IMG/VR virus record: IMGVR_UViG_3300003690_000038
Coordinates: 6,440-37,543 of that record
Length of the DNA stretch: 31,104 nt
Reading direction: 5' to 3' (one strand)
Origin: a virus
In this document: piece after piece, positions 1 to 8,200 of the stretch
Numbering within the stretch: the first letter of the stretch is position 1
Layout of the letters: each line of letters begins with the position of its first letter
The notes under the pieces: generated by a model
Databases searched by the model: none
What the model saw: only the letters and a program-made list of their open reading frames with translations
What the model was told of the DNA's origin: nothing
Made by a program: the position numbers and the translations under genes

Positions 1-99
1 GCCGTTGACTCTCTGCTAGCCCGCGGGTGGAAAGAAGAGGATCTTTCAGACAACGTGCGTCGAGCTTATGGGGCATTTGCATCCATGGCCAAGGATTAA
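1..99 (+). CDS. C-terminal end of an unidentified late gene (partial)
   Basis: Frame 1 is open from the first base to a TAA at 97-99, giving 32 residues that end in ASMAKD. The piece is charged and probably helical, with the stretch GWKEEDLSDNVRRAYGAF. Its stop lies inside the ribosome binding region of the gp21-like gene (AAGGATTAACA then ATG at 102), so the two genes are tightly coupled. In T4 the genes just upstream of gene 21 are portal gene 20 and prohead core genes 67 and 68, so a portal or core protein end is possible. The fragment is too short to tell, and I do not recognise it. Confidence 0.6.
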   Translation, partial: AVDSLLARGWKEEDLSDNVRRAYGAFASMAKD

Positions 100-101
100 C
101 A

Positions 102-698
102 ATGTCAAAGAAACTTTTACGAGAATACTATGAACTATGTGAAGGTGGCGTCTGTCAAGATCTTTTAACAGAAGATGAAAAAAGATATGTGGCAAACGGC
201 GGCATGATTTTGGCCGGAAAACTACAAGAGGCTGATTGCCAAAACGGCAATGGTCGTGTTTATCCGCAAAAAATTCTTGAGAGAGAAATGAAAAACTATA
301 CAAAACTTGTAAAAGAAAGAAGAGCCCTAGGCGAGTTAGACCACCCAGACGATTCTGTTATCAATTTAAGAAATGCATCTCACATGGTTACTGAAGTTTG
401 GTGGGATGGCCCAAGTGTTATGGGCAAAGTTCAAGTTCTTAATACACCATCCGGCAAAATCCTTCAAGAGCTTGTAAATGATGGTGTAAAACTTGGCATT
501 TCTTCCAGGGGCCTCGGATCTGTTACCGAGAACCAAGGAAAAACAATTGTTGAGGACGATTTTCAATTAATCTGTTTTGATTTTGTTTCTGAACCTTCAA
601 CACCAAATGCTTTTATGATTAAAGAAGCAAAAGAAAATAAAGTTTTTGTAAAAGCCGATCGAATCAATCGTGCTTTAAACGAAATTTTAGAGGAATAA
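102..698 (+). CDS. gp21: Prohead core protease, T4 gp21-like
   Basis: This 198-residue protein is close in size to T4 gp21 (about 212 residues), the serine protease packed inside the prohead that digests the scaffold and trims capsid proteins during maturation. Visible family signatures are NGNGRVYP (residues 48-55), GELDHP with the likely catalytic His81, GISSRGLGS with the likely nucleophile at Ser134 or Ser135, and FDFVSEPSTPNAF (159-171), a conserved C-terminal block. The ATG at 102 is preferred over an in-frame GTG at 27, because it has an AAGGA box at 91-95 and the GTG version would overlap the preceding gene extensively. The N-terminus (LLREYYELCEGGVC, then LLTE at 21-24) looks like a propeptide and is repeated in a mini-ORF at 20435. 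ALNE occurs at 191-194, a possible self-cleavage site. The next gene starts 5 bases after the stop. Confidence 0.93.
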   Translation: MSKKLLREYYELCEGGVCQDLLTEDEKRYVANGGMILAGKLQEADCQNGNGRVYPQKILEREMKNYTKLVKERRALGELDHPDDSVINLRNASHMVTEVWWDGPSVMGKVQVLNTPSGKILQELVNDGVKLGISSRGLGSVTENQGKTIVEDDFQLICFDFVSEPSTPNAFMIKEAKENKVFVKADRINRALNEILEE

Positions 699-703
699 AA
701 AAA

Positions 704-1732
704 ATGAAACTAACAAAAGCACAATTAAAAAGACTTATTAAGGAAGAGTGTCAGAAAGCTTTAAATGAACTTGACATGGAACGCCTTTTGAATACAAAAT
801 ATGAAGTATTCGTTAAATATTTGGGTAAAAATATTTCAGATCCTAAAGTTTTAGCAATGATCGATGCCGGCCAAAAAGATGGGGATCCTTCTGATGATAG
901 GTTTGCTTTTCAGCAAGGCAGTATTGCTGTTCAACAATTAAGACCAACACAAATGGAAGTCGACATTGACAAATCATTAAAGTTTCCAATGTCTATAAAA
1001 CCAACAGAATTTATTAAGTTTCTCACCCAAGATGGACCCTTTACTCTTAAAGGACCAATTGTAACATATAATGGAAAATATGTTATTGACGGCCATCATC
1101 GTTGGTCGTCCCTATATTCATGTAATAAAGATGCTATAATTACAAACATAGATATGCAGATTCAGGGCCTTGAGCCTCTAGATGCTCTTAAAGCTGTGCA
1201 AGCCGCTATTGGCACCGAAGTAGGCAGAATCCCTATGCAAAGTGTTAAAGGTAGCAACTTATTTAAGATGAACCAAGGAGATATTAAATCTTGGATCGAA
1301 CAAACTATAAGCGCCGATGGTGGTGCTGAAGCACCTTTGGTACAATTGATTTTGAAAAGTCCTGCCGCCTTAGCCAAGATAAAAGCCGCCGCTGGTAAAG
1401 GGGCAGAAGCTACCCCATCCCCAGAAGGTCAGGTAATGTCAGAGCAGGGTCAAATGCAGCAGGCAATGGAAGTCAAAGCTATTATTTCAGAATATCTGCC
1501 AGCTTATATTTGGTCAAACATTTCGAAATTACAACAAGCTTCTCAGCCAGTTTCTGGCGCGCCAAAACGAGATTTCATGCCACAGACTGACGATGTAAAC
1601 TGGACTGAGCCTCTTGCCGCTGGAGACATTGATATAGTGCCCCCACATGGTCCAGGAACAGAAAAAGCCGCAAAGAAAGTTGCTGCTGAATCAAAAACAT
1701 ACGCTCGCTGGAAAGAACTTATTAAAGGCTAA
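704..1732 (+). CDS. ParB/sulfiredoxin-fold protein with a capsid-targeting-like N-terminus
   Basis: This is a 342-residue protein. Residues 1-22 form a lysine-rich amphipathic helix (MKLTKAQLKRLIKEE, ending LNE at 20-22) that closely matches the start of the protein at 20099. Residues about 75-165 look like a ParB/Srx-type domain: VQQLRPTQ near 77-83, then YNGKYVIDGHHRWSS with DGHHRW at 129-134, the nucleotide/phosphate-binding type signature of this fold. The C-terminal half is Ala/Gln/Pro-rich and ends in ARWKELIKG. T4 internal head proteins carry an N-terminal targeting peptide that gp21 removes, and this gene directly follows the protease gene, so I infer that the product enters the prohead. 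ParB-fold proteins include DNA-binding CTPases, nucleases and small-molecule kinases; which activity applies here is unknown. The start has an overlapping GAGGA box inside the end of the protease gene. Confidence 0.7.
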   Translation: MKLTKAQLKRLIKEECQKALNELDMERLLNTKYEVFVKYLGKNISDPKVLAMIDAGQKDGDPSDDRFAFQQGSIAVQQLRPTQMEVDIDKSLKFPMSIKPTEFIKFLTQDGPFTLKGPIVTYNGKYVIDGHHRWSSLYSCNKDAIITNIDMQIQGLEPLDALKAVQAAIGTEVGRIPMQSVKGSNLFKMNQGDIKSWIEQTISADGGAEAPLVQLILKSPAALAKIKAAAGKGAEATPSPEGQVMSEQGQMQQAMEVKAIISEYLPAYIWSNISKLQQASQPVSGAPKRDFMPQTDDVNWTEPLAAGDIDIVPPHGPGTEKAAKKVAAESKTYARWKELIKG

Positions 1733-1735
1733 GAA

Positions 1736-2158
1736 ATGAAAAAATCAGAATTAAAACATATTTTAAAACCCTTAATCAAAGAGTGTATTAAAGAGGCTCT
1801 TTTTGAAGAGGGAATTTTATCTAATATTGTATCTGAGGTTGTTAAAGGCTTGGGAACAAATACAATTGTTGAACAACAGCCCCAACCAGTTTTTGAAACA
1901 AAGGCGTTTATGCCAAAAGATAGAGAGCCCAAAACTCAAATTAACGAAACTCGAAAACGCATGTTAGATGCTATTGGAAAAGATTCTTTTAATGGTGTTG
2001 ACTTATTTGAGGGAACCTCGCCCATGCGCGCAGGCGGTCAATCGGCTGCAGCTTCTTCAAAGCCATTGTCAAATGTGGATCCCGTCGATTCTGGGGTGGA
2101 CATAAGTGGCATTTTTGCTGTTAGTGGCAATAAATGGAAAAAATTAGCAAATGGATGA
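1736..2158 (+). CDS. Small putative prohead-associated protein
   Basis: This 140-residue protein begins 3 bases after the ParB-fold gene and has no domain I can name. Its first 25 residues are a Lys/Glu/Leu amphipathic helix (KSELKHILKPLIKECIKEAL), related in pattern to the starts of the proteins at 704 and 20099. The remainder is mostly disordered-looking, with QINE at 68-71 as a possible protease site, a Ser/Ala-rich stretch near 100-110, and a final DISGIFAVSGNKWKKLANG whose Trp-Lys ending recalls the ARWKELIKG end of the preceding protein. Its position among protease and head genes suggests a minor core or internal head protein comparable in role to T4 gp67 or gp68. That role is an inference from context only. 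Its stop overlaps the SD of the bS21 gene. Confidence 0.75.
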   Translation: MKKSELKHILKPLIKECIKEALFEEGILSNIVSEVVKGLGTNTIVEQQPQPVFETKAFMPKDREPKTQINETRKRMLDAIGKDSFNGVDLFEGTSPMRAGGQSAAASSKPLSNVDPVDSGVDISGIFAVSGNKWKKLANG

Positions 2159-2165
2159 GGATTAA

Positions 2166-2432
2166 ATGGCAAAAGGATATAATATAGCAGTAAAAGTTAG
2201 ACCCAGAGAAACATCTGAGAGACTGATAAAAAGATTTATAAAGAAAGTAAAGAAAGAAAAGATTGTTGAACAATACAGAGACAGACAAAGATACGAGAAA
2301 CCATCTAAGGCTAAAAAAATTAAAAGCGAACGAGCCCAAAGACTTCGCGAGCGCGAACTTGCAAAATTATTAAAGAAGCGTATGCGACGAACGAAATTAC
2401 AAACTAATTATAAAAGATTTAAGGAGAATTAA
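2166..2432 (+). CDS. rpsU: Ribosomal protein bS21 homologue
   Basis: This is an 88-residue, strongly basic protein. After IAVKVRPRE it follows the bS21 pattern: a short beta start, then RFIKKVKKEKIVEQYRDRQRYEKPSK, where R-x-Y-EKP is the most recognisable family signature, and a long Arg/Lys-rich C-terminal helix. Cellular bS21 is usually 55-75 residues long; this one has a slightly longer tail (TKLQTNYKRFKEN). bS21 sits on the 30S platform near the 3' end of 16S rRNA and affects initiation, and homologues encoded by phages are known. The ATG has a GGATGAGGAT box that overlaps the stop of the gene before it. Its place in the late structural cluster suggests expression late in infection, possibly to bias host ribosomes. 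A basic DNA-condensing head protein is a weaker alternative. Confidence 0.85.
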   Translation: MAKGYNIAVKVRPRETSERLIKRFIKKVKKEKIVEQYRDRQRYEKPSKAKKIKSERAQRLRERELAKLLKKRMRRTKLQTNYKRFKEN

Positions 2433-2434
2433 AT

Positions 2435-2863
2435 ATGCCCCAAATGAGTCCCGGTATCCAAAGCGGTGGAAGAACAAGACACATTATAAATATTGCGGCG
2501 CCAGCATCGCCTGGAACACTCGCCTATACATTTACTGCCACCACCAGTGTGCCTTCGGGGGCAACAGATGGATTTAAGAACGACGGCTTGCAAAAAACTT
2601 TACATGCCGTATTTATGAATAATGCTGCAGGTACTTGCAAATTTAAATTTTGGGGATATCACGCCTTTGCCAAGCAATGGGGATTGATACAGATTATAGA
2701 TGTTGCAGATGGTAGTAATGCTGTGATTGAAATTACATCGGCCGAGGATATTGATGTATATACTATAATTCCAATTGAAGGCATAGAGAGGATCGCCGTG
2801 CAAGCCACTACATATGCTGGTGGAGCTAGCGTAACTTGTTATTTAGGTGTGAATACTATTTGA
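2435..2863 (+). CDS. Small beta-rich putative virion protein
   Basis: This 142-residue protein starts 2 bases after the bS21 stop, with an AAGGAG box 6 bases upstream of the ATG. The sequence is rich in Thr, Ala, Gly and Ile, with alternating hydrophobic segments (GTLAYTFTATTSV, KFKFWGYHAF, IDVYTIIPIEGIERIAVQA) typical of a beta-sandwich, and it ends in VTCYLGVNTI. It has no signal peptide or membrane segment. I do not recognise a named family. Placement directly upstream of fibre-like genes and within the head cluster suggests a capsid decoration or fibre-attachment protein, by inference only. Confidence 0.7.
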   Translation: MPQMSPGIQSGGRTRHIINIAAPASPGTLAYTFTATTSVPSGATDGFKNDGLQKTLHAVFMNNAAGTCKFKFWGYHAFAKQWGLIQIIDVADGSNAVIEITSAEDIDVYTIIPIEGIERIAVQATTYAGGASVTCYLGVNTI

Positions 2864-2886
2864 TATTTTTTAGTGGGAGCAAATAA

Positions 2887-5244
2887 ATGGCAGAATTTGG
2901 ATGGGGATATATAAGTTGTGGTGGCTTACTTACTGCTAGTGGACCGACTGGCTCTGTTCAGTTTCGCCATGGCGACTTGCTAAGTGATGGAACTTATTAT
3001 ACTTCTATTACTGGAAGTTCTATGTTCACGTTTAATAGTTCTTCCAACAATGTCGGAATTGGCTTAGGCCACGACAATCCTGGCGCAAGATTAGAAATCT
3101 CTGCGAGCGCTGCAGATACTCCTACACTTATTGTAGACGGTAATTCAATTTTTTCTGGATCTCTTGACGTTCAAGGCAACGTGCATGTTTCCGGAACTGT
3201 GTTCGCTACTGAATATCAAGTTCAACATATAACAGCATTGAGTGCTTCGGGTGATTCAAAGTTTGGCGATAGCGCCGGCGATATTCACGAATTTACTGGT
3301 AGTGTAAGAATTTTTGGTAATTTAAGCGCATCTAATGGCATGCAAATTACCGACCATGTTCAGCATAATAATGGGCTTTCAAATTTTAATGGCAACCGAG
3401 TTACTTTCAATTCTGATGTCACTGCGTCAAACGGACTATTGATTCCCGATGACACGTTGTTGAGGTTTGGTACTTCTGCCGGCGATGCTACAATTGAATA
3501 TGATGAGAATGGCACCGACGAACTTAGATTTGCCGGCGCGGCAGTAACGTTTGAGCAGGCTGTTACTTTTGATGCTAACGTTACGCTTGGAGATGCTGCT
3601 GGTGATGTTACGACGGTAACGGGCAAACTAACTGCTTCCAATGGCGCCTACGTTGCCGGCAATGTCGGCCTCGGAACAAGTACCCCGGGCGGCCCACTTC
3701 ACATATACAAGGCTGCTGCCGCCAGCAACCACACACCCATGGAATTACTGAGGCTGGAACAGCAAGATGAAGGCGTTGATATGGACGCTGGACACGGACC
3801 TATGATTACTTTTTACGTTGGAGAAACTGGCGGCTCGGATCACGGCGGCAGTGTGGCGGTTGTTAGAGAAGCAGCCGGCGATGCGGATTCTGCTGCTGCC
3901 ATGTCCTTTTATACTGCGGGCGATGATAGTGCCCCAACAGAAAAAATGCGAATTACCAGCACCGGCAAAGTCGGCATTGGCGTAACAGATCCGGATACAC
4001 AACTTGAAGTGCTCTCGACCTCAACTCAACTTAAGTTATCTTATGATGGCAGCAACTATTCAACGCTGGCTGTTGGTTCTGGTGGCGGTCTAACCATTGA
4101 CGCCTCTAGCCTAACAGTGGCTACTGATCTAACCGCATCGAATGGATTAACAATTCCCGATGATGTCATGCTGAGATTTGGAAATGCCTCCGGTGGCGAT
4201 GTCTATATGGGCTATGACGAAAGTGGCGATGATGTGCTAAAGATTCAAGGCGCCCCATTTAAGTTTAAAGTAGACATTACTGCGTCAAATGGAATAACAA
4301 TTCCCGATGATGTCATGCTGAGATTTGGAAATGCCACCGGCGGCGATGTTTATATGGGCTATGACGAAAGTGGCGATGATGTGCTAAAGATTCAAGGCGC
4401 GCCAGTTAAATTTAAAGTAGACGTTACTGCCTCTAATGGATTGACAGTTCCAGATGATACATTGTTAAGATTTGGAAATGGCAGCGATGCCACGATTGAA
4501 TATGACGAGAACGGCACTGATGAGCTTCGGTTTGCAGGAGCGGCAGTAACATTTGAGCAAGCTGTTACTTTTGACGCAAACGTGACTCTTGGAAATGCAG
4601 TAACAGATGTTACAACTATCAGCGGACAATTGACTGCTTCTAATGGTGTAGTGATTACCAATCACGTTACACATGACAATCTTATTTCAACATTTACTAG
4701 TCAGTTATCTGCTTCTAATGGGCTCCATGTTACTGATCATGTTATACACAATAATGGTATTTCAACATTTAATGGCACTAAGGTTGCTTTCGATACTGAT
4801 GTTACTGCGTCAAATGGAATACGGATTCCTGACGATACATTGTTAAGATTCGGTGTTGGGGCCGGCGATGCCACGATTGAATATGACGAGAACGGCACTG
4901 ATGAGCTTCGGTTTGCAGGAGCGGCAGTAACGTTTGAACAAGCTGTCTCTTTTGACGCCAATGTTACGCTTGGAGATGCCGCCAGCGATGTCACAACAGT
5001 AACGGGTAAACTAACGGCTTCCAATGGCATGTTGATCACAGGAGATCTCCTCCCTGGCGCCGACAACGTACACGATTTGGGCGCTTCTGGTAGCCGTTGG
5101 AAAAATATCTACACTGGCGACCTTCATTTGAAGAATGAGCGCGGCGATTGGACAATTGTTGAGGAGTCTGACTATTTAAGTGTAAGAAACAATAAAACAG
5201 GAAAGCTTTTTAAGCTCGTTCTTGAAGAAGTTGACGAAGAATAA
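2887..5244 (+). CDS. Repeat-built fibre-like structural protein
   Basis: This is a 785-residue protein with fibre architecture. The N-terminus (SGPTGSVQFRHGD, then NVGIGLGHDNPGARLEIS near 55-72) and a second VGIGVTDPDTQLEV block near residue 365 are the VGIG-x-x-x-P type motif found in many phage fibres. Between them are modules of T-A-S-N-G followed by IPDDTLLRFG, DATIEYDENGTDELRFAGA and VTFEQAVTFDANVTLG, present about four times in variant form. The last 60 residues (DLGASGSRWKNIYTGDLHL, then RGDWTIVEE and NKTGKLFKL) form a conserved-looking terminal domain. The gene has an SD-like GGGAG upstream and is followed after 15 bases by a second fibre-like gene that shares the same modules. It lies between head genes, so it may be a capsid-borne fibre instead of a tail fibre; the sequence does not settle this. 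Confidence 0.85.
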   Translation: MAEFGWGYISCGGLLTASGPTGSVQFRHGDLLSDGTYYTSITGSSMFTFNSSSNNVGIGLGHDNPGARLEISASAADTPTLIVDGNSIFSGSLDVQGNVHVSGTVFATEYQVQHITALSASGDSKFGDSAGDIHEFTGSVRIFGNLSASNGMQITDHVQHNNGLSNFNGNRVTFNSDVTASNGLLIPDDTLLRFGTSAGDATIEYDENGTDELRFAGAAVTFEQAVTFDANVTLGDAAGDVTTVTGKLTASNGAYVAGNVGLGTSTPGGPLHIYKAAAASNHTPMELLRLEQQDEGVDMDAGHGPMITFYVGETGGSDHGGSVAVVREAAGDADSAAAMSFYTAGDDSAPTEKMRITSTGKVGIGVTDPDTQLEVLSTSTQLKLSYDGSNYSTLAVGSGGGLTIDASSLTVATDLTASNGLTIPDDVMLRFGNASGGDVYMGYDESGDDVLKIQGAPFKFKVDITASNGITIPDDVMLRFGNATGGDVYMGYDESGDDVLKIQGAPVKFKVDVTASNGLTVPDDTLLRFGNGSDATIEYDENGTDELRFAGAAVTFEQAVTFDANVTLGNAVTDVTTISGQLTASNGVVITNHVTHDNLISTFTSQLSASNGLHVTDHVIHNNGISTFNGTKVAFDTDVTASNGIRIPDDTLLRFGVGAGDATIEYDENGTDELRFAGAAVTFEQAVSFDANVTLGDAASDVTTVTGKLTASNGMLITGDLLPGADNVHDLGASGSRWKNIYTGDLHLKNERGDWTIVEESDYLSVRNNKTGKLFKLVLEEVDEE
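4132..4425 (+). repeat. Tandem pair of 147-base repeats in the fibre-like gene
   Basis: Two head-to-tail copies (4132-4278 and 4279-4425), 147 bases or 49 codons each, differ at only a few positions. Each encodes TASNG, IPDDVMLRFGNA, GGDVYMGYDESGDDVLKIQGAP and FKVD. A third, more diverged copy begins at 4426. The reading frame is kept, so copy number could change without breaking the gene. Confidence 0.9.
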
Positions 5245-5259
5245 AAGGAATTTATATTA

Positions 5260-8200
5260 ATGGCTCTTATTGGTGAAGTAACTGGCTCTGGAGGACTTAC
5301 AGTAACAGGAAGTCTTGTTGTTAGTGGTGCCATATATCTTGGACAACATACCGCCTCCACTCTTACTGTTGCAGATCTTGGATCTGGAGCCGGCGCCGCC
5401 GGCGGTCTTATTTATGTTAAAGGCTCAAAATTATATTTCGTTGGCCAGGACGCCGATGCGGAAACAGCTTTGGGCGGATTGGGCACCGCCCAAACATGGA
5501 CCGCTACTCAAACATTTTCTGAAGTAACCGGCACCAGCGGCTTTCTTGTTGCCGACGACAAAAAGATTTATTTTGGCACGGGCAAGGATGCCTCATTCGA
5601 ATATGATGAAGACGGCACAGATACTCTCTTATATGCCGGCGCCTCCATGAGAATTTCTGATGATACAAAAGTAGAATTTGGTACCGGTGGCGATGCTTCG
5701 ATTGAGTACGATGAAAATGGAACAGATGAGCTTCGTTTTGCCGGCGCTGCCGCAACGTTTGAACAGGCCATTTCTTTTGACGGAAATGTAACCATGGGCC
5801 TTGACGATACTGGAGTCGATGTCAGGATCTACAGCGCCACAACAAATGAAGGCGTATTATACGATGCTTCTGAAGATGAATTGGGGCTACTGCTCACAAC
5901 TAAATTAAAGTTTCATGACATCGGCGGAGCTGAAGAAATCTTTGCCTCTGCAAATGGCCACCTTGAGGTAAATGCAGGCACAACCTTAGATATAACAGCC
6001 CCAACAGTTGATATTAATGCTTCGACAGCGGTAACACTTGATAGCCCCTCTGTCGTTATTGCATCTAGTACAGCAAACAAGCCGCGCTTAGAACTCAAAA
6101 ATACCACCAATGATACAAATAGCGCCATTTTACGATTTGTTAAAGATAAGGGCGCCGCTGGTGCTGCTAATGATAATGTGGGAATAATTGAATTCTATGG
6201 TGATGACGCAAATCAAGATCAGGTTTTATTTGGGCGGATTAGAACTCGTGTCGCTGTACACACTGATGGCCAAGAAGGGGGCAAAATGCAATTCGCAGTC
6301 GCCTCCCACGACGGAGAATTAAATGCTGGTTTAACTATTAGTGATGGTGACGCTGAGGATGAAATTGATGTAACTATTGGAAACGGTTCAGCTTCTAGAA
6401 CAACAGTTAGCGGCGATATGACCATTACGACCATTGCAAATCCTGGCTCTGATGTTGACAAATTCTTGGTTTCTAATAGTGGGGTTGTTGGTTACAGAAC
6501 TGGCGCCGAAGTTGCTTCTGACATCGGCGCCGTGGCCTCTGATGCAAATATCACATTCAGTGGAAAACTAACGGCTTCAAATGGCATGCTGATTCCTGAT
6601 GATGTTTTCTTAGCGTTTGGTACCGATGAAAATGTTACAATCGAATACGATGAGGATGGCAACGATACATTAATTATTACAGGCGCGCCAGTTATAGTTG
6701 CCGCTGATCTAACAGCATCAAATGGGCTCTCAACTACGGTTGTCTCAGCTTCAAGCAACGTTCTGATTGGTGGAGCGTTAGCAGTTGATGGCGATGCTGA
6801 TTTCGATGGTCGCTTGATTGTCTCTGGCGCTGCAATATTTGGTAGCGTTGCTGCAGCAGGCGCCGATACAGACAAGTTCCTTGTCTTGGGCATCGATGCC
6901 ACCGGGCTGAATACACTACAATACAGAGCCGGCTCAGATGTCGCTTCTGACATCGGCGCCGTGGCCTCTGACGCAAACATTACATTCAGTGGAAAGCTAA
7001 CGGCTTCAAACGGCATGCTGATTCCTGATGATGTTTTCTTAACATTTGGTACCGATGAAAATGTTACAATCGAATACGATGAGGATGGCAATGACACACT
7101 GATTATAACAGGCGCGCCAGTTATAGTGGCTGCTGATTTGACAGCCTCAAACGGTCTTAGCACAACAACTATTTCAGCCTCCAGCAATGTAGACATTGGG
7201 GGTACATTATCTGTAGATGGCGTTGCAGACTTCGATGCGCGCGTAAATGTTTCAGGCGCCTTTGAAGCTGCTAGTTCTGCAGTGTTTTTTGGCCAGCTAA
7301 CAGCATCGAACGGTATGTCTATTACAGGCGACGTTTCCGCTTCCAGTGATTTTATGATCGGTGGTGGCCTGCATGTTGACGGCGATGCTGATTTCGATGG
7401 TCGCTTGATTGTCTCTGGCGCTGCAATATTTGGTACCGTTGCTGCAGCAGGCGCAGATACAGATAAGTTTCTTGTACTAGGCGTTGATGCAACAGGTCTG
7501 AACACTCTACAGTACAGAGCGGGATCGGATGTTGCCTCTGATATCGGCGCAGTCGCCGCAGACGCCAATATCACATTCAGTGGAAAACTAACGGCTTCAA
7601 ATGGGTTTACTGTTACGGGAGACGCATTAATGCTTGCCGATGGGGTAGTGTCTTATATTGGCACCGGCGGCGATTTGGCGATGTTTCATAATGGTACAGA
7701 TTCAATAATTCAAAATAGCACTGGCGATTTTAAGATACTTTCAACTGTAAATTCCGCAGATGCGATCTTCATTGAGGTTGATGGCGGAACATCAGAAACA
7801 ATCACAATCCACTCCGATCAAGGAACATCTGTAACCGAAGGCGCCTCATCTATTCAATTGCTTTCAGATGCCGGCGGTGTTGAACTTAAATCAACAGCAA
7901 ATTTAGCCAAATCAATTAAATTAATTGCCGATGGCGGTGCGGCCGAAACAATTTACATTCAAGCAGATCAAGGAACCACTTCTGGTTCAATCCATCTGGT
8001 TTCAGATGCTGGCGGAATTAAATTTGAAGCGGCTGCCGTTTCACACGTTCATGATTTTGCATCCACTGCGCCGCTTTCAATAGCCTCATATGATACCGAT
8101 GGCGATTATGGCGGAACAATTCTAAAATATTCCCCAGGAGCAGACGACACATTAAATGTCGGACAATTGTACTTCCTGCATACTGATGGAACTTGGGACC

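Noticed and set aside
27-101. Upstream GTG start for the protease
   Set aside because: It would overlap the end of the preceding gene, and the added 25 residues do not resemble the family; ATG at 102 has a good ribosome site and begins with the peptide repeated at 20435.
2166-2432. Using bS21 to assign a Bacteroidetes host
   Set aside because: Strong Shine-Dalgarno sequences before many genes argue against SD-poor hosts, and by eye the sequence does not place the host.
4132-4425. CRISPR-like repeat array
   Set aside because: The units are contiguous, codon-periodic and coding, with no unique spacers.
4392-5066. Several minus-strand frames with similar sequences
   Set aside because: These are shadows of the repeated fibre module on the plus strand, which explains why they resemble one another.
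6492-7574. 360-codon open frame on the minus strand
   Set aside because: It is antisense to the repeat modules of the second fibre gene; its repeated, Ser/Ala/Pro-rich composition follows from the plus-strand repeats, and it has no convincing ribosome site.
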